Shown: in pieces, positions 19,501 through 28,232 of the stretch
Position numbering within the stretch: position 1 is the stretch's first letter
Layout of the letters: the number at the start of each line of letters is the position of its first letter
From: Tritrichomonas musculus
Lineage: Eukaryota > Parabasalia > Tritrichomonadida > Tritrichomonadidae
Assembly (NCBI GenBank): GCA_039105265.1
Contig: JAPFFF010000022.1
Span: 2,294,001-2,358,000, forward strand
Direction: 5' to 3'
Length of the DNA stretch: 64,000 nucleotides
The notes under the pieces: generated by a model
Seen by the model: the letters and a program-made list of their open reading frames with translations, nothing else
What the model was told of the DNA's origin: nothing
The model's database searches: none
Translations under genes and position numbers: made by a program

Positions 19501-21304
19501 CTCCATCACAATGTTTGACATGAGATTCAAATCGATGTAGGTTTTCAGCTCCTCGATGAGTGTATGAATGACATTTTGGACAAATATGTATTTGAGTTAG
19601 TTTTTCAGGATTCTTAATATACATAATATGAATAATTTGGTCTTTCGAGAAAAGTAATGCAGAATGAGTTGGATAAGATTTATCGAAAAACCATTGTTCA
19701 GATAAGTCATAATATGAAGAATTATCGTTTTTAGTGAACTCATAAATATTAATATTGAGATGATGCTTTTTAGCCAATTCTTCCATTTGTTCCATTGTTA
19801 CTCCTTTGAATTCTTTGAGAATCTTTAATCCTTGTTTTGGAATTTTGGTGTTATATTCAATGTTATGTTCTTTGAGAAGTATTTTTTTAGCAACCTTAGT
19901 TCTATCTTGTACTCGATATTTTTGAGTGTCTGCAAGTTTATGTATTTCAACATTATTTACAATTATGATATCACTCAAACAGATTGCAAGAAATCGATAG
20001 AAACATAATTTATCATCTTCATTGTCAGATATAATAAAATCATTTTTGATGAATTCTTCTGGTAAATCTTTGATATGTCCAGTAACCTTTCGCATTCGTG
20101 AGACAGTAAATGAAACTGAACCAACGATTGTTAATTTAGTTGATGAAGATGTTGTTTCATATGAATGGAGATTTGATTCAATATACATTTTAACATAATC
20201 AAGGTCCTGAATTGAATTTACAATAATTGGAATTGATTCTTTAAAGTTTCTCCATTTGATTTCACGAGCCTCATATTCATATTTATTTTCATCAGAATCT
20301 TCACCAAAATTAACTGTAGGAGATTCAAATACACCAGATAATTGGAAATGAATTTTGAATGGTTTTAGTTCTCTATCAAATACTTGTTGCAATGATTCGA
20401 AGATTTGATTTAATGATGAGATTTGATTGAAATAATAAATAACAATTGGGGAGCCATTGTATTGTTTCTGAGCAATATTTGTTTCGGGATAGTTGTTATA
20501 ATAATCCCAAACCTCAACTGCTTTATCAAAATCATGTGGTTCATTAATCATAAGATAATCATTGTGTTTTGATTTAAATTTGTTATTGAATTTATCAAGA
20601 TATTCATATAATTCTTCGTTTTCAGGAATGTAATATTCAAGTAAATGGGATTTATCGTGAATTTCTTTTTGTTCAATTTTCTTGAGATTCTCTTCTTTAT
20701 TATATTGTTTGATTAATTGAATTGCATTGTCAACTGCTTCATTTGCACGTTTAATTGCATCTTCGATTTCATAATGTCGTTTAATTTTATTTTGCTCTTG
20801 TTCAAAGTATTCAATATCAGATTCATTTGGTTGTTCATCATAAAATGTTTCACGATTTGCAATATTATTGTTATAATTTTGTTCATTTCGTTGATTCTGA
20901 TATTCTTGATTGATTTGAGATTGTTGTTCATTAAAATAGTGAATATCAGATTCATTTGGTTGTTCATCATCATAAAATGATTCACGTTTTGATATGTTTT
21001 CATAATTTCGTTTATAAGATTCATTTAATAATTGTTTGTGACGTTCTTGCTCATGAATAATGAAGTTATCAAGACCTTCTTCAAATTCATTATCATCTTT
21101 AAAATCAGGATTAATTATTTCTTGAGCGTTATGTTGATTTAGATATGTATATAATGTTCTGATATTTCGTAATTTAGCACCTCCGCGATATCGACGAGTA
21201 TCTGCAATTTCAAGATTTTCATTAAGTCCTTGATTAATATTATTAATAGATTCAACAATATCGTTATTAGTAAAATCAATAAATGAATTTTGGTTGAAAG
21301 CCAT
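16523..21304 (-). CDS. polB: Multidomain protein-primed DNA polymerase B (element A/D)
   Basis: 1593 residues; replicates the element. Order of parts: N-terminal helical region with a duplicated segment (RESFYDDEQPNESDI and RETFYDEQPNESDI, residues about 108-180); an OTU-protease-like stretch starting NEDDKLCFYRFLAIC (about 430) and ending near HSALLFSKDQIIH; a zinc finger CPKC-x(n)-HVKHC (about 575-600); exonuclease motifs DFET (about 647), FNSSRFD (about 745) and YNDND (about 885); an HNH-nuclease-like insert with CHLC, LDRINNDIGHEFSN and CAECN (about 999-1035); polymerase motif A DFNSLYPSSF (about 1128), motif B KISMNGSYGYDG (about 1330) and motif C GDTDS (about 1427). The start lies about 310 bp from the element end, as in C. 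A 10-residue hairpin-encoded insert precedes motif B. Confidence 0.9.
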   Translation of the reverse strand: MAFNQNSFIDFTNNDIVESINNINQGLNENLEIADTRRYRGGAKLRNIRTLYTYLNQHNAQEIINPDFKDDNEFEEGLDNFIIHEQERHKQLLNESYKRNYENISKRESFYDDEQPNESDIHYFNEQQSQINQEYQNQRNEQNYNNNIANRETFYDEQPNESDIEYFEQEQNKIKRHYEIEDAIKRANEAVDNAIQLIKQYNKEENLKKIEQKEIHDKSHLLEYYIPENEELYEYLDKFNNKFKSKHNDYLMINEPHDFDKAVEVWDYYNNYPETNIAQKQYNGSPIVIYYFNQISSLNQIFESLQQVFDRELKPFKIHFQLSGVFESPTVNFGEDSDENKYEYEAREIKWRNFKESIPIIVNSIQDLDYVKMYIESNLHSYETTSSSTKLTIVGSVSFTVSRMRKVTGHIKDLPEEFIKNDFIISDNEDDKLCFYRFLAICLSDIIIVNNVEIHKLADTQKYRVQDRTKVAKKILLKEHNIEYNTKIPKQGLKILKEFKGVTMEQMEELAKKHHLNINIYEFTKNDNSSYYDLSEQWFFDKSYPTHSALLFSKDQIIHIMYIKNPEKLTQIHICPKCHSYTHRGAENLHRFESHVKHCDGVFKKNFIPNKEPLPFCPHILNNPVYEYCLAYDLEWKPNIYYMTYDFETMEQSVNKSISDSTVINSRLIPLSVASCVKLSSGLITKHFSLKDSEEFIQEWISWLFEQSMEVLNDKIVYDKSFLPADKIYDIDTNIYTITVFGFNSSRFDSNLFKKYLNHSHWKVESNSLIGTISSLKQFILVSNHLPTKLRFIDAQSFVADGTLKQFGIDFGGETNSVKGVFPYEAVNSNNYNEVLSKSEPFSYNDFDSYLNQKNPLSKSDYQIYLEDAKNYKTRWDYLLAYNDNDVEMMIKPIDNLIQLNAQYKVDLISNLSLSKNASCIKYALAYKDFNPPENYNPIHKYNEFMPNPKWWQFKCENDYKQDERYNLTHNPKRDLTKCVSSNDYKEFLKLYNDPIKGKCHLCKEHFTYQNKPTLDRINNDIGHEFSNCLLACAECNKLRKRDDPKITALRIQLKKYCKLHHLPTLINNEDEYYTIRNAIAGGLSNVMHRVNIKGETHINKFRYDGINNKVISYDTNNIQTHILGIDFNSLYPSSFSSNPHPFIKYHGGIMFMPGAFIRRIEAKDKQSRERCMKIITSKSRFSNKPNYVFYAVVKLSCPKSKINYFINFPPVFRNINITNNEETIGSCMYNYMKSNNLNSIDKEERKLTMLLDTNGEYMVFSNYYLWFLLDHGLIIDDVKSVSQYECHTGFNQFVNEFMKKRQDIISGKSNGNGAESDLSVANEKFYKISMNGSYGYDGMNTEKFSKIKICDANKAYQSIISQTYMGGAQLNDNTFMIQHSPKSYHCTTCLQESLWTLDNAKFWYLTFYYDFMNKCLDMDKIHYIEGDTDSMYYAVSGDPNEPPTQLFNHVIKNKEFYDKHVYEFMPNPSINTIEDEKKVLGCAIEKKGENMIALAPKCYTIWNNNGQTKSLKLKGVSLKKNVIKSSDYKDIIENNSVKQGKNINLQMNGNQMSKLTIQKNALTGLHTKMIVLENNSCAPFIKGITANDYIIE
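17338..17370 (-). repeat. In-frame hairpin insert in the A/D PolB
   Basis: Encodes about 10 residues (GAESDLSVAN region) absent from the B and C polymerases just before motif B. The DNA holds CGCT-TTC-AGCG (17353-17363) and the ACGCTC/AGTCGC blocks found again in the element C patch at 53223-53240. Confidence 0.65.
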
Positions 21305-21614
21305 TTATCAAAAATAAAAAAGTGGAAAAAAATTAGTTTGAAAAATTTAAAATTTTATAACTTGTTCTCAGGTTCATTCTGGAGCCCTTATTTAAATTTT
21401 AAATCCCGAATTAACTTTGGAATTAATTTTAAAATGAGTGTTTAGCGCTTTATGACAGGCCTTGTTCTACAACAGATTATGGAGGCTAATTAAAATTTAA
21501 ACCCTGTGGATAAGTTTTTCGTTAATTTTCAAAATGAGGTTTTGAGCTTGGTTCCTGGTATTGGGAGACCTAGAAAAATTATTCGACCACCAATACGAAC
21601 ATACATATACTACT
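21305..21614. repeat. Right terminal repeat of element A/D
   Basis: The complement from 21614 reads AGTAGTATATG, then a gaataattttt stretch and cccaataccagg. The left end of element C (44105 onward) has AGTAGTA, then taataattttac and cccagcatacc at matching spacing, so the two terminal repeats are related. No gene is seen. It also contains the PolB upstream region. The bases beyond the end, gacgta, are the predicted target duplication. Confidence 0.65.
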
Positions 21615-22304
21615 GACGTATCTATTGTATCTCTCCTCTTCGGACAAACTACTCTCTCCCCAATTCCTACTGACTCTATTGAATTCCTCTTTATCTAACA
21701 GTCTCTCATGATTGAATACCACAAAATCATTCAATTTATCCGTGAAAGTATTCCTCAAAATAGGTCTTTGAGGTCTGTCAGAGTCTCTTCTCTTTTGCCA
21801 TTCCTCAATGAAAATATTGTATAATCTCCTGAAATCGTCTTCATTTATCGGTAATTTACCATTTTCTTTCAGCAAATCTCGTGTCTGATTTATGGTGTAT
21901 CTCTGCTTGTTATTCAACTTTTCGAATAGTTTATTCTTGCATTTTTGGTATTTATTCATATAATTTTTGTGCCTCTGATACTCGATGCTATGAAGGAGTT
22001 TATCATGTATTTCAGCATAATTTATCGTTATGAAATTTCTTATATTCCTATAATCGTTCTCAGTAAATATTTTGTCATAATTGTATTTGGGTTCTCTATC
22101 GCTCCATATATCATGTTTATAATGAAAATCTTCTGTTAAAGTATTGTGAATTTTTCTGCAAATCCATTTTCTGATTGCCTCAAAGATGAAGTTAAAATCG
22201 TTGTTTCCCTCTATCGCTTCAATATCTGCTTTATATCTTGGTTCTTCTGTTATAGAGGTTATCATTTCATCCGAATTATTGTAAAGTAAATTACTTGTAT
22301 TCAT
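21579..22304 (-). CDS. Hypothetical protein of element F, 3' end entering the A/D terminus
   Basis: 241 residues, charged and mostly helical, no recognised domain. The final dozen residues are encoded by the terminus of A/D (left of 21614), so A/D appears to have inserted into this gene. The 5' end faces the 79-aa gene across a 17-bp gap, so any promoters must overlap the coding regions. Codon use is AT-rich like the rest of F. Confidence 0.5.
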   Translation of the reverse strand: MNTSNLLYNNSDEMITSITEEPRYKADIEAIEGNNDFNFIFEAIRKWICRKIHNTLTEDFHYKHDIWSDREPKYNYDKIFTENDYRNIRNFITINYAEIHDKLLHSIEYQRHKNYMNKYQKCKNKLFEKLNNKQRYTINQTRDLLKENGKLPINEDDFRRLYNIFIEEWQKRRDSDRPQRPILRNTFTDKLNDFVVFNHERLLDKEEFNRVSRNWGESSLSEEERYNRYVSSICMFVLVVE

Positions 22305-22321
22305 TTTTTATTTGGTAGAAA

Positions 22322-22561
22322 ATGTCACAAGAACAGCCCACTCTCCTCCCTCTCAAAAACTGGCACGGTAGAAAAACTTTCGCCACTCCTACTCTGAAAC
22401 AACTGAAATCTCGTCTTCAATATTATCGAAGGATATTGAGCCAAACACCTCCCACGGACCACAAAAAAATAGCAAAAAGAGAGAAGATTCAACGAAAATA
22501 TGACAGAGATATGAAGGTAAGAAATCTGTTAAATAGAGCTGTTAGCAATCTTTACTCCTGA
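22322..22561 (+). CDS. Small basic protein of element F
   Basis: 79 residues, strongly basic, mainly helical in the second half (KQLKSRLQYYRRIL, KIAKREKIQRKYDRDMKVRN). No family recognised. It precedes the conserved small-protein gene by 21 bp on the same strand, as the 77-aa coiled-coil gene precedes the related gene in element C, but the two small proteins do not clearly align. Confidence 0.5.
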   Translation: MSQEQPTLLPLKNWHGRKTFATPTLKQLKSRLQYYRRILSQTPPTDHKKIAKREKIQRKYDRDMKVRNLLNRAVSNLYS

Positions 22562-22582
22562 AAATTTTTTGTTATTCAAATA

Positions 22583-23089
22583 ATGTCTGGAACTCTCCGA
22601 CAAGCTCGTATACTGTCATCAGAAGCAAAAAGCAAGAACAATACATCAATTTCGCAAGAACAGAATACCAATATCCAGATTACCTATCCTAATGTCCCTC
22701 AACTTAACACTGCAAAAACAGTCTCTCGTTCCAATTCGCTGTCTGATTTAAAGAACTACAATCAGCTTGACTCCCTCGAGCAAAAAAATAAATTCCTTGA
22801 AATGCTCGTTTCTGTCTATGAGGACAATCCGCTAAAAGTGAATGCTTATCTCGTTTGTAATACCACATCTCTCATGAATATGATTAAACTCTTGACCGAC
22901 GCAGATAAAGTCGAATTAGTATTGGACGAAGATATTGCCTGTAATTCCTGTTGTTCCTCCGATAAATTGATATATATTTCGAAAATTCTCATAACAAAAA
23001 ACAACAAGACAGAAGACATGAAATATGCCTACAACGACATTTACTCACAGTTCATAAAATATGGCGTATCGCTCAAAATATGTGTTTAA
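22583..23089 (+). CDS. Conserved small Polinton protein (element F copy)
   Basis: 168 residues. It aligns along its whole length with the 46312-46869 protein of element C: both start MS-x(4)-ARILSSE, have a polar linker, then KNKFLE, a NPLKVNxYLVC segment, an ADKVELV(L/I)DE strand, a Cys cluster, and a FNDIYSQ/YNDIYSQ C-terminal helix. The 173-aa protein of A/D is a more distant relative. Function unknown. It overlaps the fibre gene tail to tail by 4 bp (ttaa). Confidence 0.65.
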   Translation: MSGTLRQARILSSEAKSKNNTSISQEQNTNIQITYPNVPQLNTAKTVSRSNSLSDLKNYNQLDSLEQKNKFLEMLVSVYEDNPLKVNAYLVCNTTSLMNMIKLLTDADKVELVLDEDIACNSCCSSDKLIYISKILITKNNKTEDMKYAYNDIYSQFIKYGVSLKICV

Positions 23090-24417
23090 GATTTGAAAAT
23101 AGCCAATATATGCTCGTTTATTTTTGCACTTACTTTGCCCACAATACTTTGTTGAATCTTCAAAGTCATGGCATAATCCTCATCCAAAATTCTTCCATCA
23201 TATAGAATTACATCTCCTATTTGATACAAATTGGCGTCATCGACATAAAATAAATAGTCTCCGTGTGTTGCGAATTTGACGCATCCGTTTTCTGAATCTA
23301 CCTCTACAATGACACCAACAAATTCCTTCCATGAACCGTCTATGATTACAGAACAAATACAGTCTGTGGTGTCTTCTGCAGTCGAACTGACGAACATATT
23401 TTTTTGCGGGTCTCTTTTATATACATGGCCTGATAAAAATACTGGTTTTCCAATCTTATAGTCCGATATTTCTTCGCCCGCTTCTATCGGGGCATAATGA
23501 GTAATTGTATTTGAGCCGTTTGATGATATTTTGCCAGAAACATATAAATTTGAATCAATTGTTGTTTTTCTTGCAGAACCAAACATGTGAAATGATTGAA
23601 ATCCATGACCATCAACATATATAAATACTTCGCCAGTATCAGCAGATTTTGAAGACCTATACATAAAGACAGAATTATATGTAGAATCATATCCAAATCT
23701 AATTAAAGCAAGAGTATTTGCATCAACAGAACTAAAGAAATTTGCAATATTACTTTCGGTACTATTAACCGATAATGAACCATCACCATTTTTTGCTACA
23801 TAACCCGACAAATCGACAGGTTCTGGAATATTTGTTGTCAATGCAAAATTGTTCGACACATATCTTGCCGAATAAGCGTTTTTGTCTGTTGGTTCGATAT
23901 TTTTGGTTATTGAACATGATAAAATTTCCGGTGTTTCACCAGTTCCTGGATTGATTAATTCATGGCTGTGATACAGAATCCAAAGACCAGAACTACTTCC
24001 TTCCATACGCATTATCTGAGAGGTTTGATCGTCATTGTATGAATAATCTACATGAACATAATGAGCCGTATAAAAATTGTTTGATGAAACAATATCCAGT
24101 CCATATTGCTCAATCATTTCATGATATTTGTCGTAATCCAAACCTGGAATTGTATTATTTTCAATTTTGAATTGAATTGTTGTTTGTCCCTCAATAATTT
24201 CAGGAATTTCACTCTTCACTTGCTCAATAGCACGGGTCAATTCTGTTTTCTGAGCAAAATTATTTTTTACGAAATTTATGTTTGGAATACAATATTCATT
24301 GTATATTACAACATTCAATAATGAATTGATTGAAACGACCTTGTTGTGAATATTATTGAATGTTGTAATTGAAAGGAATGAAAACAAGAAGGTGGTGTTT
24401 ATCGGGTGACAATTCAC
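23086..24417 (-). CDS. Fibre protein of element F with conserved C-terminal beta domain
   Basis: 443 residues. From about residue 55 it matches the element B fibre closely (VKSEIPEIIEGQTTIQF, GLDIVSSNNFYTAHYVH, LINPGTGETPEILSCSITK). The last 140 residues, from ITHYAPIEA through CICSVIIDGSWKEFVGV to the ILAIFKS ending, are the C-terminal domain shared with the fibres of B and C; its small beta-barrel look recalls phage DUF2190-type decoration proteins. The first 50 residues do not match the other fibres and directly adjoin a simple repeat, so the N-terminal part probably differs from the ancestral gene. Confidence 0.65.
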   Translation of the reverse strand: MNCHPINTTFLFSFLSITTFNNIHNKVVSINSLLNVVIYNEYCIPNINFVKNNFAQKTELTRAIEQVKSEIPEIIEGQTTIQFKIENNTIPGLDYDKYHEMIEQYGLDIVSSNNFYTAHYVHVDYSYNDDQTSQIMRMEGSSSGLWILYHSHELINPGTGETPEILSCSITKNIEPTDKNAYSARYVSNNFALTTNIPEPVDLSGYVAKNGDGSLSVNSTESNIANFFSSVDANTLALIRFGYDSTYNSVFMYRSSKSADTGEVFIYVDGHGFQSFHMFGSARKTTIDSNLYVSGKISSNGSNTITHYAPIEAGEEISDYKIGKPVFLSGHVYKRDPQKNMFVSSTAEDTTDCICSVIIDGSWKEFVGVIVEVDSENGCVKFATHGDYLFYVDDANLYQIGDVILYDGRILDEDYAMTLKIQQSIVGKVSAKINEHILAIFKS

Positions 24418-24890
24418 CTCTTCACTTTTAAATAAAAAATACGTGGATGTTGTTAATGATTATAGTGTTGTTGATTACTGATTGATTTGTTACTTTTGCA
24501 TTAGAAATGGAATTAAATGGTGTTGAGAACCAAACTTTTAACATTATTTTTGGCTGTTGTTGATAGATGATGATAAATGATGTTGGTAAATGATTATGCT
24601 GATAGGTGATGTTGTTGATAAATGATGGTGATGCTGTTAATGATGCTGTTGGTTAATGTTAATGATAGATGCTGATGCTGTTGTTAATGATAGATGCCGT
24701 CGTTGATAGATGATACTGACGATTAATGTTGTTAATGATATTAATGCTGCTGTTGTTGTTGTTGATATTAATAATGTTGATAGATGTTGTTGATGTTAAT
24801 GCTGATGATAAATGATAAATGCTGATGTTGTTGATGCTAATAATGTTGATAGATGCTGATTGCTTCATAAAATAAAAATATATAATTGAA
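24418..24890. repeat. Degenerate trinucleotide-type repeat (gat/gtt/aat)
   Basis: A stretch of about 430 bases made almost entirely of gatgatgtt, gttgatgat and aatgctgat combinations with no fixed unit. It separates the helicase 3' end from the fibre gene. Looks like a slippage-expanded simple repeat; no gene is present on either strand that I would support. Confidence 0.75.
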
Positions 24891-24894
24891 TGGT

Positions 24895-26079
24895 TTACTC
24901 TATCTTAACTAAATTATATACTCTTTGCATTTTACCTTTCTCTCTGTTATATCTACTTCTTATTTCATATCCCTCAGGCACTTCCTTCTCGTTTTTAAAC
25001 CCAAAGTGCTGATATAACTGTTTTTTGCCATTAAACTCTCTGTTCAAATCATTTTCGTTTATCATTATTGTATCCTTATTTGTTTCTTCCTCCTGTTCTG
25101 TCTCTTCAACAATAACTTCTCCAATCTTGCTCATGTATCTTATCCATGAATCTTTGTCCATTGATTGCCATGCATTAGCTCTCAATTGGTTTAATCTTGT
25201 CTTATATCTGTTCTTGGCTACCTTGTATGTAAACTTCTCTTCTGGTACCTTTACTTGTCTCATGTAAAGATAAACTGTTGAATTCTCGTTCCTGTTTCTT
25301 CCTACGAACTGTTCAACTGATAATACGGTATCTAATGGGGTCTGAATGAATATAGACAATAGATTTTCCTTCAGTGACTGACCTGATTGGATACATGAAG
25401 TAGCAATAACTATATCAACGTCCTCCGTGCTAACAAACTTGCCTTCATCACTTATCTCTACTTCCTTCTTATCAGAGTTGTACAATGCTTTATTAAGTTC
25501 ATTGTCGATGCACTCCTTTAATCGTTCACATTCATTCTTGTCTTCTATCTTAATTAATATCTTATCATACCTCTTTATCTCTTCTAGTACTTGCTTAGCT
25601 ATAGTCTCTCTTTGCTCTTGCATATTGCTTCTCAGCTTGTATAGATATATCGTTCTGTGGTATTTGATGTCGGCTAATGGGTTTATCTTTTCGTATTCTT
25701 CAAAGACTGATAAGCAAGAAATGTCCGATGCTGTAGCAGTAATCAAGCCTACTTTATTAAACTCTCTACAGATCTCTATTAACGATATGTGTTCTAGTAG
25801 TAGGTGTGCTTCATCAATAAGGAGTGTGTATTCACTGTTGAAATCTATTTGGTGGTGATAGAAATGCTCTATGATTCCTCCAAGACACTTAGATGCGGTA
25901 GAGAATGTAGTTAAAACAACAGGTATAAAGTGCTTGATGGCTTCCTTAAACTCTTTAAATGCACCTTCCTTGACACATAACTTTATCATTTCATCTATGT
26001 TCTCGGGGTGATTGTTGTTTAATGCTACATACAACCAGTGCTTGCCATTTTTGATATTTAATATATTATATTTCATCAA
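24895..26079 (-). pseudogene. SF2 helicase of element F, C-terminal piece
   Basis: Contains helicase motif II LLIDEAHLLL, motif III ITATAS, motif IV-V region VDIVIATSCIQSGQSLKEN and motif VI QFVGRNR. Overall style fits origin-binding-type (UL9-like) superfamily 2 helicases found in DNA viruses. The piece carrying motif I lies at 27848-28150, separated by an AT-rich insert of about 1.8 kb. None of A/D, B or C has a comparable helicase, so F belongs to a different lineage. Confidence 0.65.
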
Positions 26080-26169
26080 TATTATTCAAAAAATATTCAT
26101 AAATATCATAAAAATAAGCTAAATTTCATTTTTGAAGTATTTTGTAATTTTTGAGATATAGTTAACAAA

Positions 26170-26470
26170 AAAAACTTAGAATATTATAAAAATTCGTTTT
26201 TTATTAAACGATTATTTTAAAGTCAATTCCTTGATATTTTCCTTTCAAAATCTTGATATTTTTCTTTCAAAATCTTGATATTTTTTAATTGAAAATTGAA
26301 TGTAAAAATATCAAGAATTTGAAAGAAAAATATCAAGAAATTGAATAGAAAATATCAGAAATTGAATAGAAAATATCAGATATTGAATAGAAAATATCAA
26401 AGAATTGAATAAAAATATCAAGAAATTTAAATTAAAAATAATCGTTTGCATATAAAAACGATTTTTTTAA
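26170..26470. repeat. Foldback repeat with gaaaatatcaag units
   Basis: The left arm has cgattattttaaag and repeated cttgatattttt; the right arm has the complement as five or so units of about 20 bases (aaaatatcaagaaattgaat) and ends aaaataatcg. The arms pair through the centre near 26300. Probably a small mobile or expanded hairpin sequence without genes. Confidence 0.6.
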
Positions 26471-26639
26471 AATAAAAGATGAATATTTTTGTTAACCAAA
26501 TTTTCTTTAATTTGTTAAATTTTTATACTTTTACAAGATGAATTTTATGGATCAACCACGGAAAAGTTTTAACATATTACTAAATAATGCATACATTTTT
26601 TTTTTTTTTTTTTTTTGATTTAAAAAAAATAAAATAAAA

Positions 26640-27350
26640 TGAAAAGATATTATGCAGTCTTTTTGGGATTATAACGGAAATATCTACTTTAATAACGGAA
26701 AAGTTCTATACGATAACGGAAATTTTCATTTTGATAACAGAAAAGTTCATTTTGATTACGGAAATATCCAATATGATGATTGAAAATGTAACCATTTTTT
26801 TGTGAAAATCTTTTTGATAAAACACTCACTTAAAAAATCATGATTTATATATATCATTCTAATTAAATTTCCAATATATCAAATATACGTTGCCTTATGA
26901 ATGTTTTCTAATTATGTATTCTTACATCAACTTATAAATTATATTTGCAAAATAGAATAATTGAATATTTTTAGTAATTATCAGATTCCAATAGTTTATA
27001 TTAAGTATTAATTTTAAATATATTCCATTAAATTCAATTTTTATGAGAAAAAATTTTTGATGATATTTTTTGAAAAAGTTTCTTTATGTTTATTTTCCTT
27101 TTTTCGGTATATATTCCATATTTATGATGATTTTAAATCATTTAATTTATATTTTATTAAATAAAACCATGATTTTTAAATGGATGTTTTATAATAAAGA
27201 TTTTCACCAAAAAATGGTTACACTTTCCATTATCAAATTGGATATTTCCATAATCATAATGAACATTTCCGTTATCATATAAAACTTTTCCGTTATTAAA
27301 GTAGATATTTCCGTCATAATCCTGAAAAGACTGTAATTATAAAAAATACA
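26640..27350. mobile_element. MITE with about 170-215-bp inverted repeats
   Basis: The left arm (about 26652-26880) contains ataacggaaatatctacttt, gataacggaaa and gtaaccattttttt; the right arm (about 27120-27340) carries their complements in inverted order, with roughly 85-90% identity judged by eye. The interior is short and has no transposase. Repeated taacggaaa motifs within each arm are a further signature. Family not recognised. Confidence 0.75.
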
Positions 27351-27847
27351 TATAAAGCTATGAGTGAATATGGAAAAAAAATTATTTGTGAAATATTAAA
27401 ATTAATTATTTATATATTGCTCATCCTTTTTCTTTTTTGGATTGGGATATATTCCTTTTTAATTTTGATTCTAAATGGTTAGTGTTTTGGACCATTGTTC
27501 AGCCATTGGCCAAAAAAATTCTGGGGCTTCGCCCCCAACCCCCATTAATGATAATTTTATTAAAAATAGAAATAATAAACAAAATAAATTTTTATATTAT
27601 AAATTATTTGATTTTCATTTTAGAAAAATTGGCACAATAGATATTTTTATGGAGTAAATAGTTCGAACCCACAAATTACCTTTTTTTTTTTTTTTTTTTT
27701 TTTGGGATAAGAGGTTTATCAAAATTATAAATAAAAATGCTATTTTCAATTATTATACAAATTTAAAAATACGATTTATCATTCATTAAATATATTTTAA
27801 AAATTCAAGCATTTCAAAATTTACAATAATATGGTTACATTTATATA

Positions 27848-28150
27848 TCAAAAAAAATTTGATATATCAAATATCAAAAGTGCAAGCACTGCATACAACT
27901 TAGAGTAGAACTCCGCAGCGATGTTAATGGTAGGTACGATGAGTATGAACTTGTTATCAGGCACTGTGTTATAGATCCATTTCCTTATTGCTGTTGATTT
28001 TCCTGAACCAATTGGTGCTTGGCAGATGAATTTCTTTATAGCCTTCTCTATGGTTATCTCTTCTTCCGCACTTTTAGTAATAGTGATTTCATATGATTTA
28101 ATGGGAAGGCTCTCAAACACATTCCAGTCAACATACTGCTTGGTTGTCAT
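27848..28150 (-). pseudogene. SF2 helicase of element F, N-terminal piece with Walker A
   Basis: Starts MTTKQYVDWNVFESLP at 28150 (an ATG 33 bases upstream is less likely). Motif I is CQAPIGSGKSTA near residue 52, followed by the motif Ia strand FILIVPTINIAAEFYSKL. The sequence then leaves the helicase pattern at the AT-rich insert. This piece and 24895-26079 lie in the order and orientation expected for one ancestral gene. Confidence 0.6.
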
Positions 28151-28232
28151 TTGGACAAGAATAAAAACAAAAAAAGAAAACAAATGATGTGTATTTAATT
28201 GGATGTGTATTTGTGCTTATGAGGGTGTTGTG

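Larger units (their letters stand above)
1..21614. mobile_element. Polinton/Maverick element A/D, left end outside window, interrupted by element E
   Basis: From left to right it holds a fibre gene, a small conserved protein, capsid, small virion-type proteins, packaging ATPase, DDE integrase, penton candidate, KilA-N protein and PolB. The PolB start faces a terminus at 21614 whose complement begins AGTAGTATATG, like the other element ends in this window. The 6 bases after it, gacgta (21615-21620), are the candidate target duplication; the left end is not in the window. The structural block (1-12246) is visibly GC-richer than the PolB/KilA-N block, so two elements joined at the E site remain possible. 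Apart from E it looks largely intact. Confidence 0.6.
26080..27847. mobile_element. AT-rich insert interrupting the F helicase, containing foldback elements
   Basis: No coding capacity. Includes a foldback repeat (26170-26470), a MITE-like inverted repeat pair (26640-27350), two long poly-T runs, and a GGGGC-TTC-GCCCC hairpin at 27523-27535. I cannot fix its exact ends because both junctions are very AT-rich, and it may be several insertions in one place. Confidence 0.55.
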
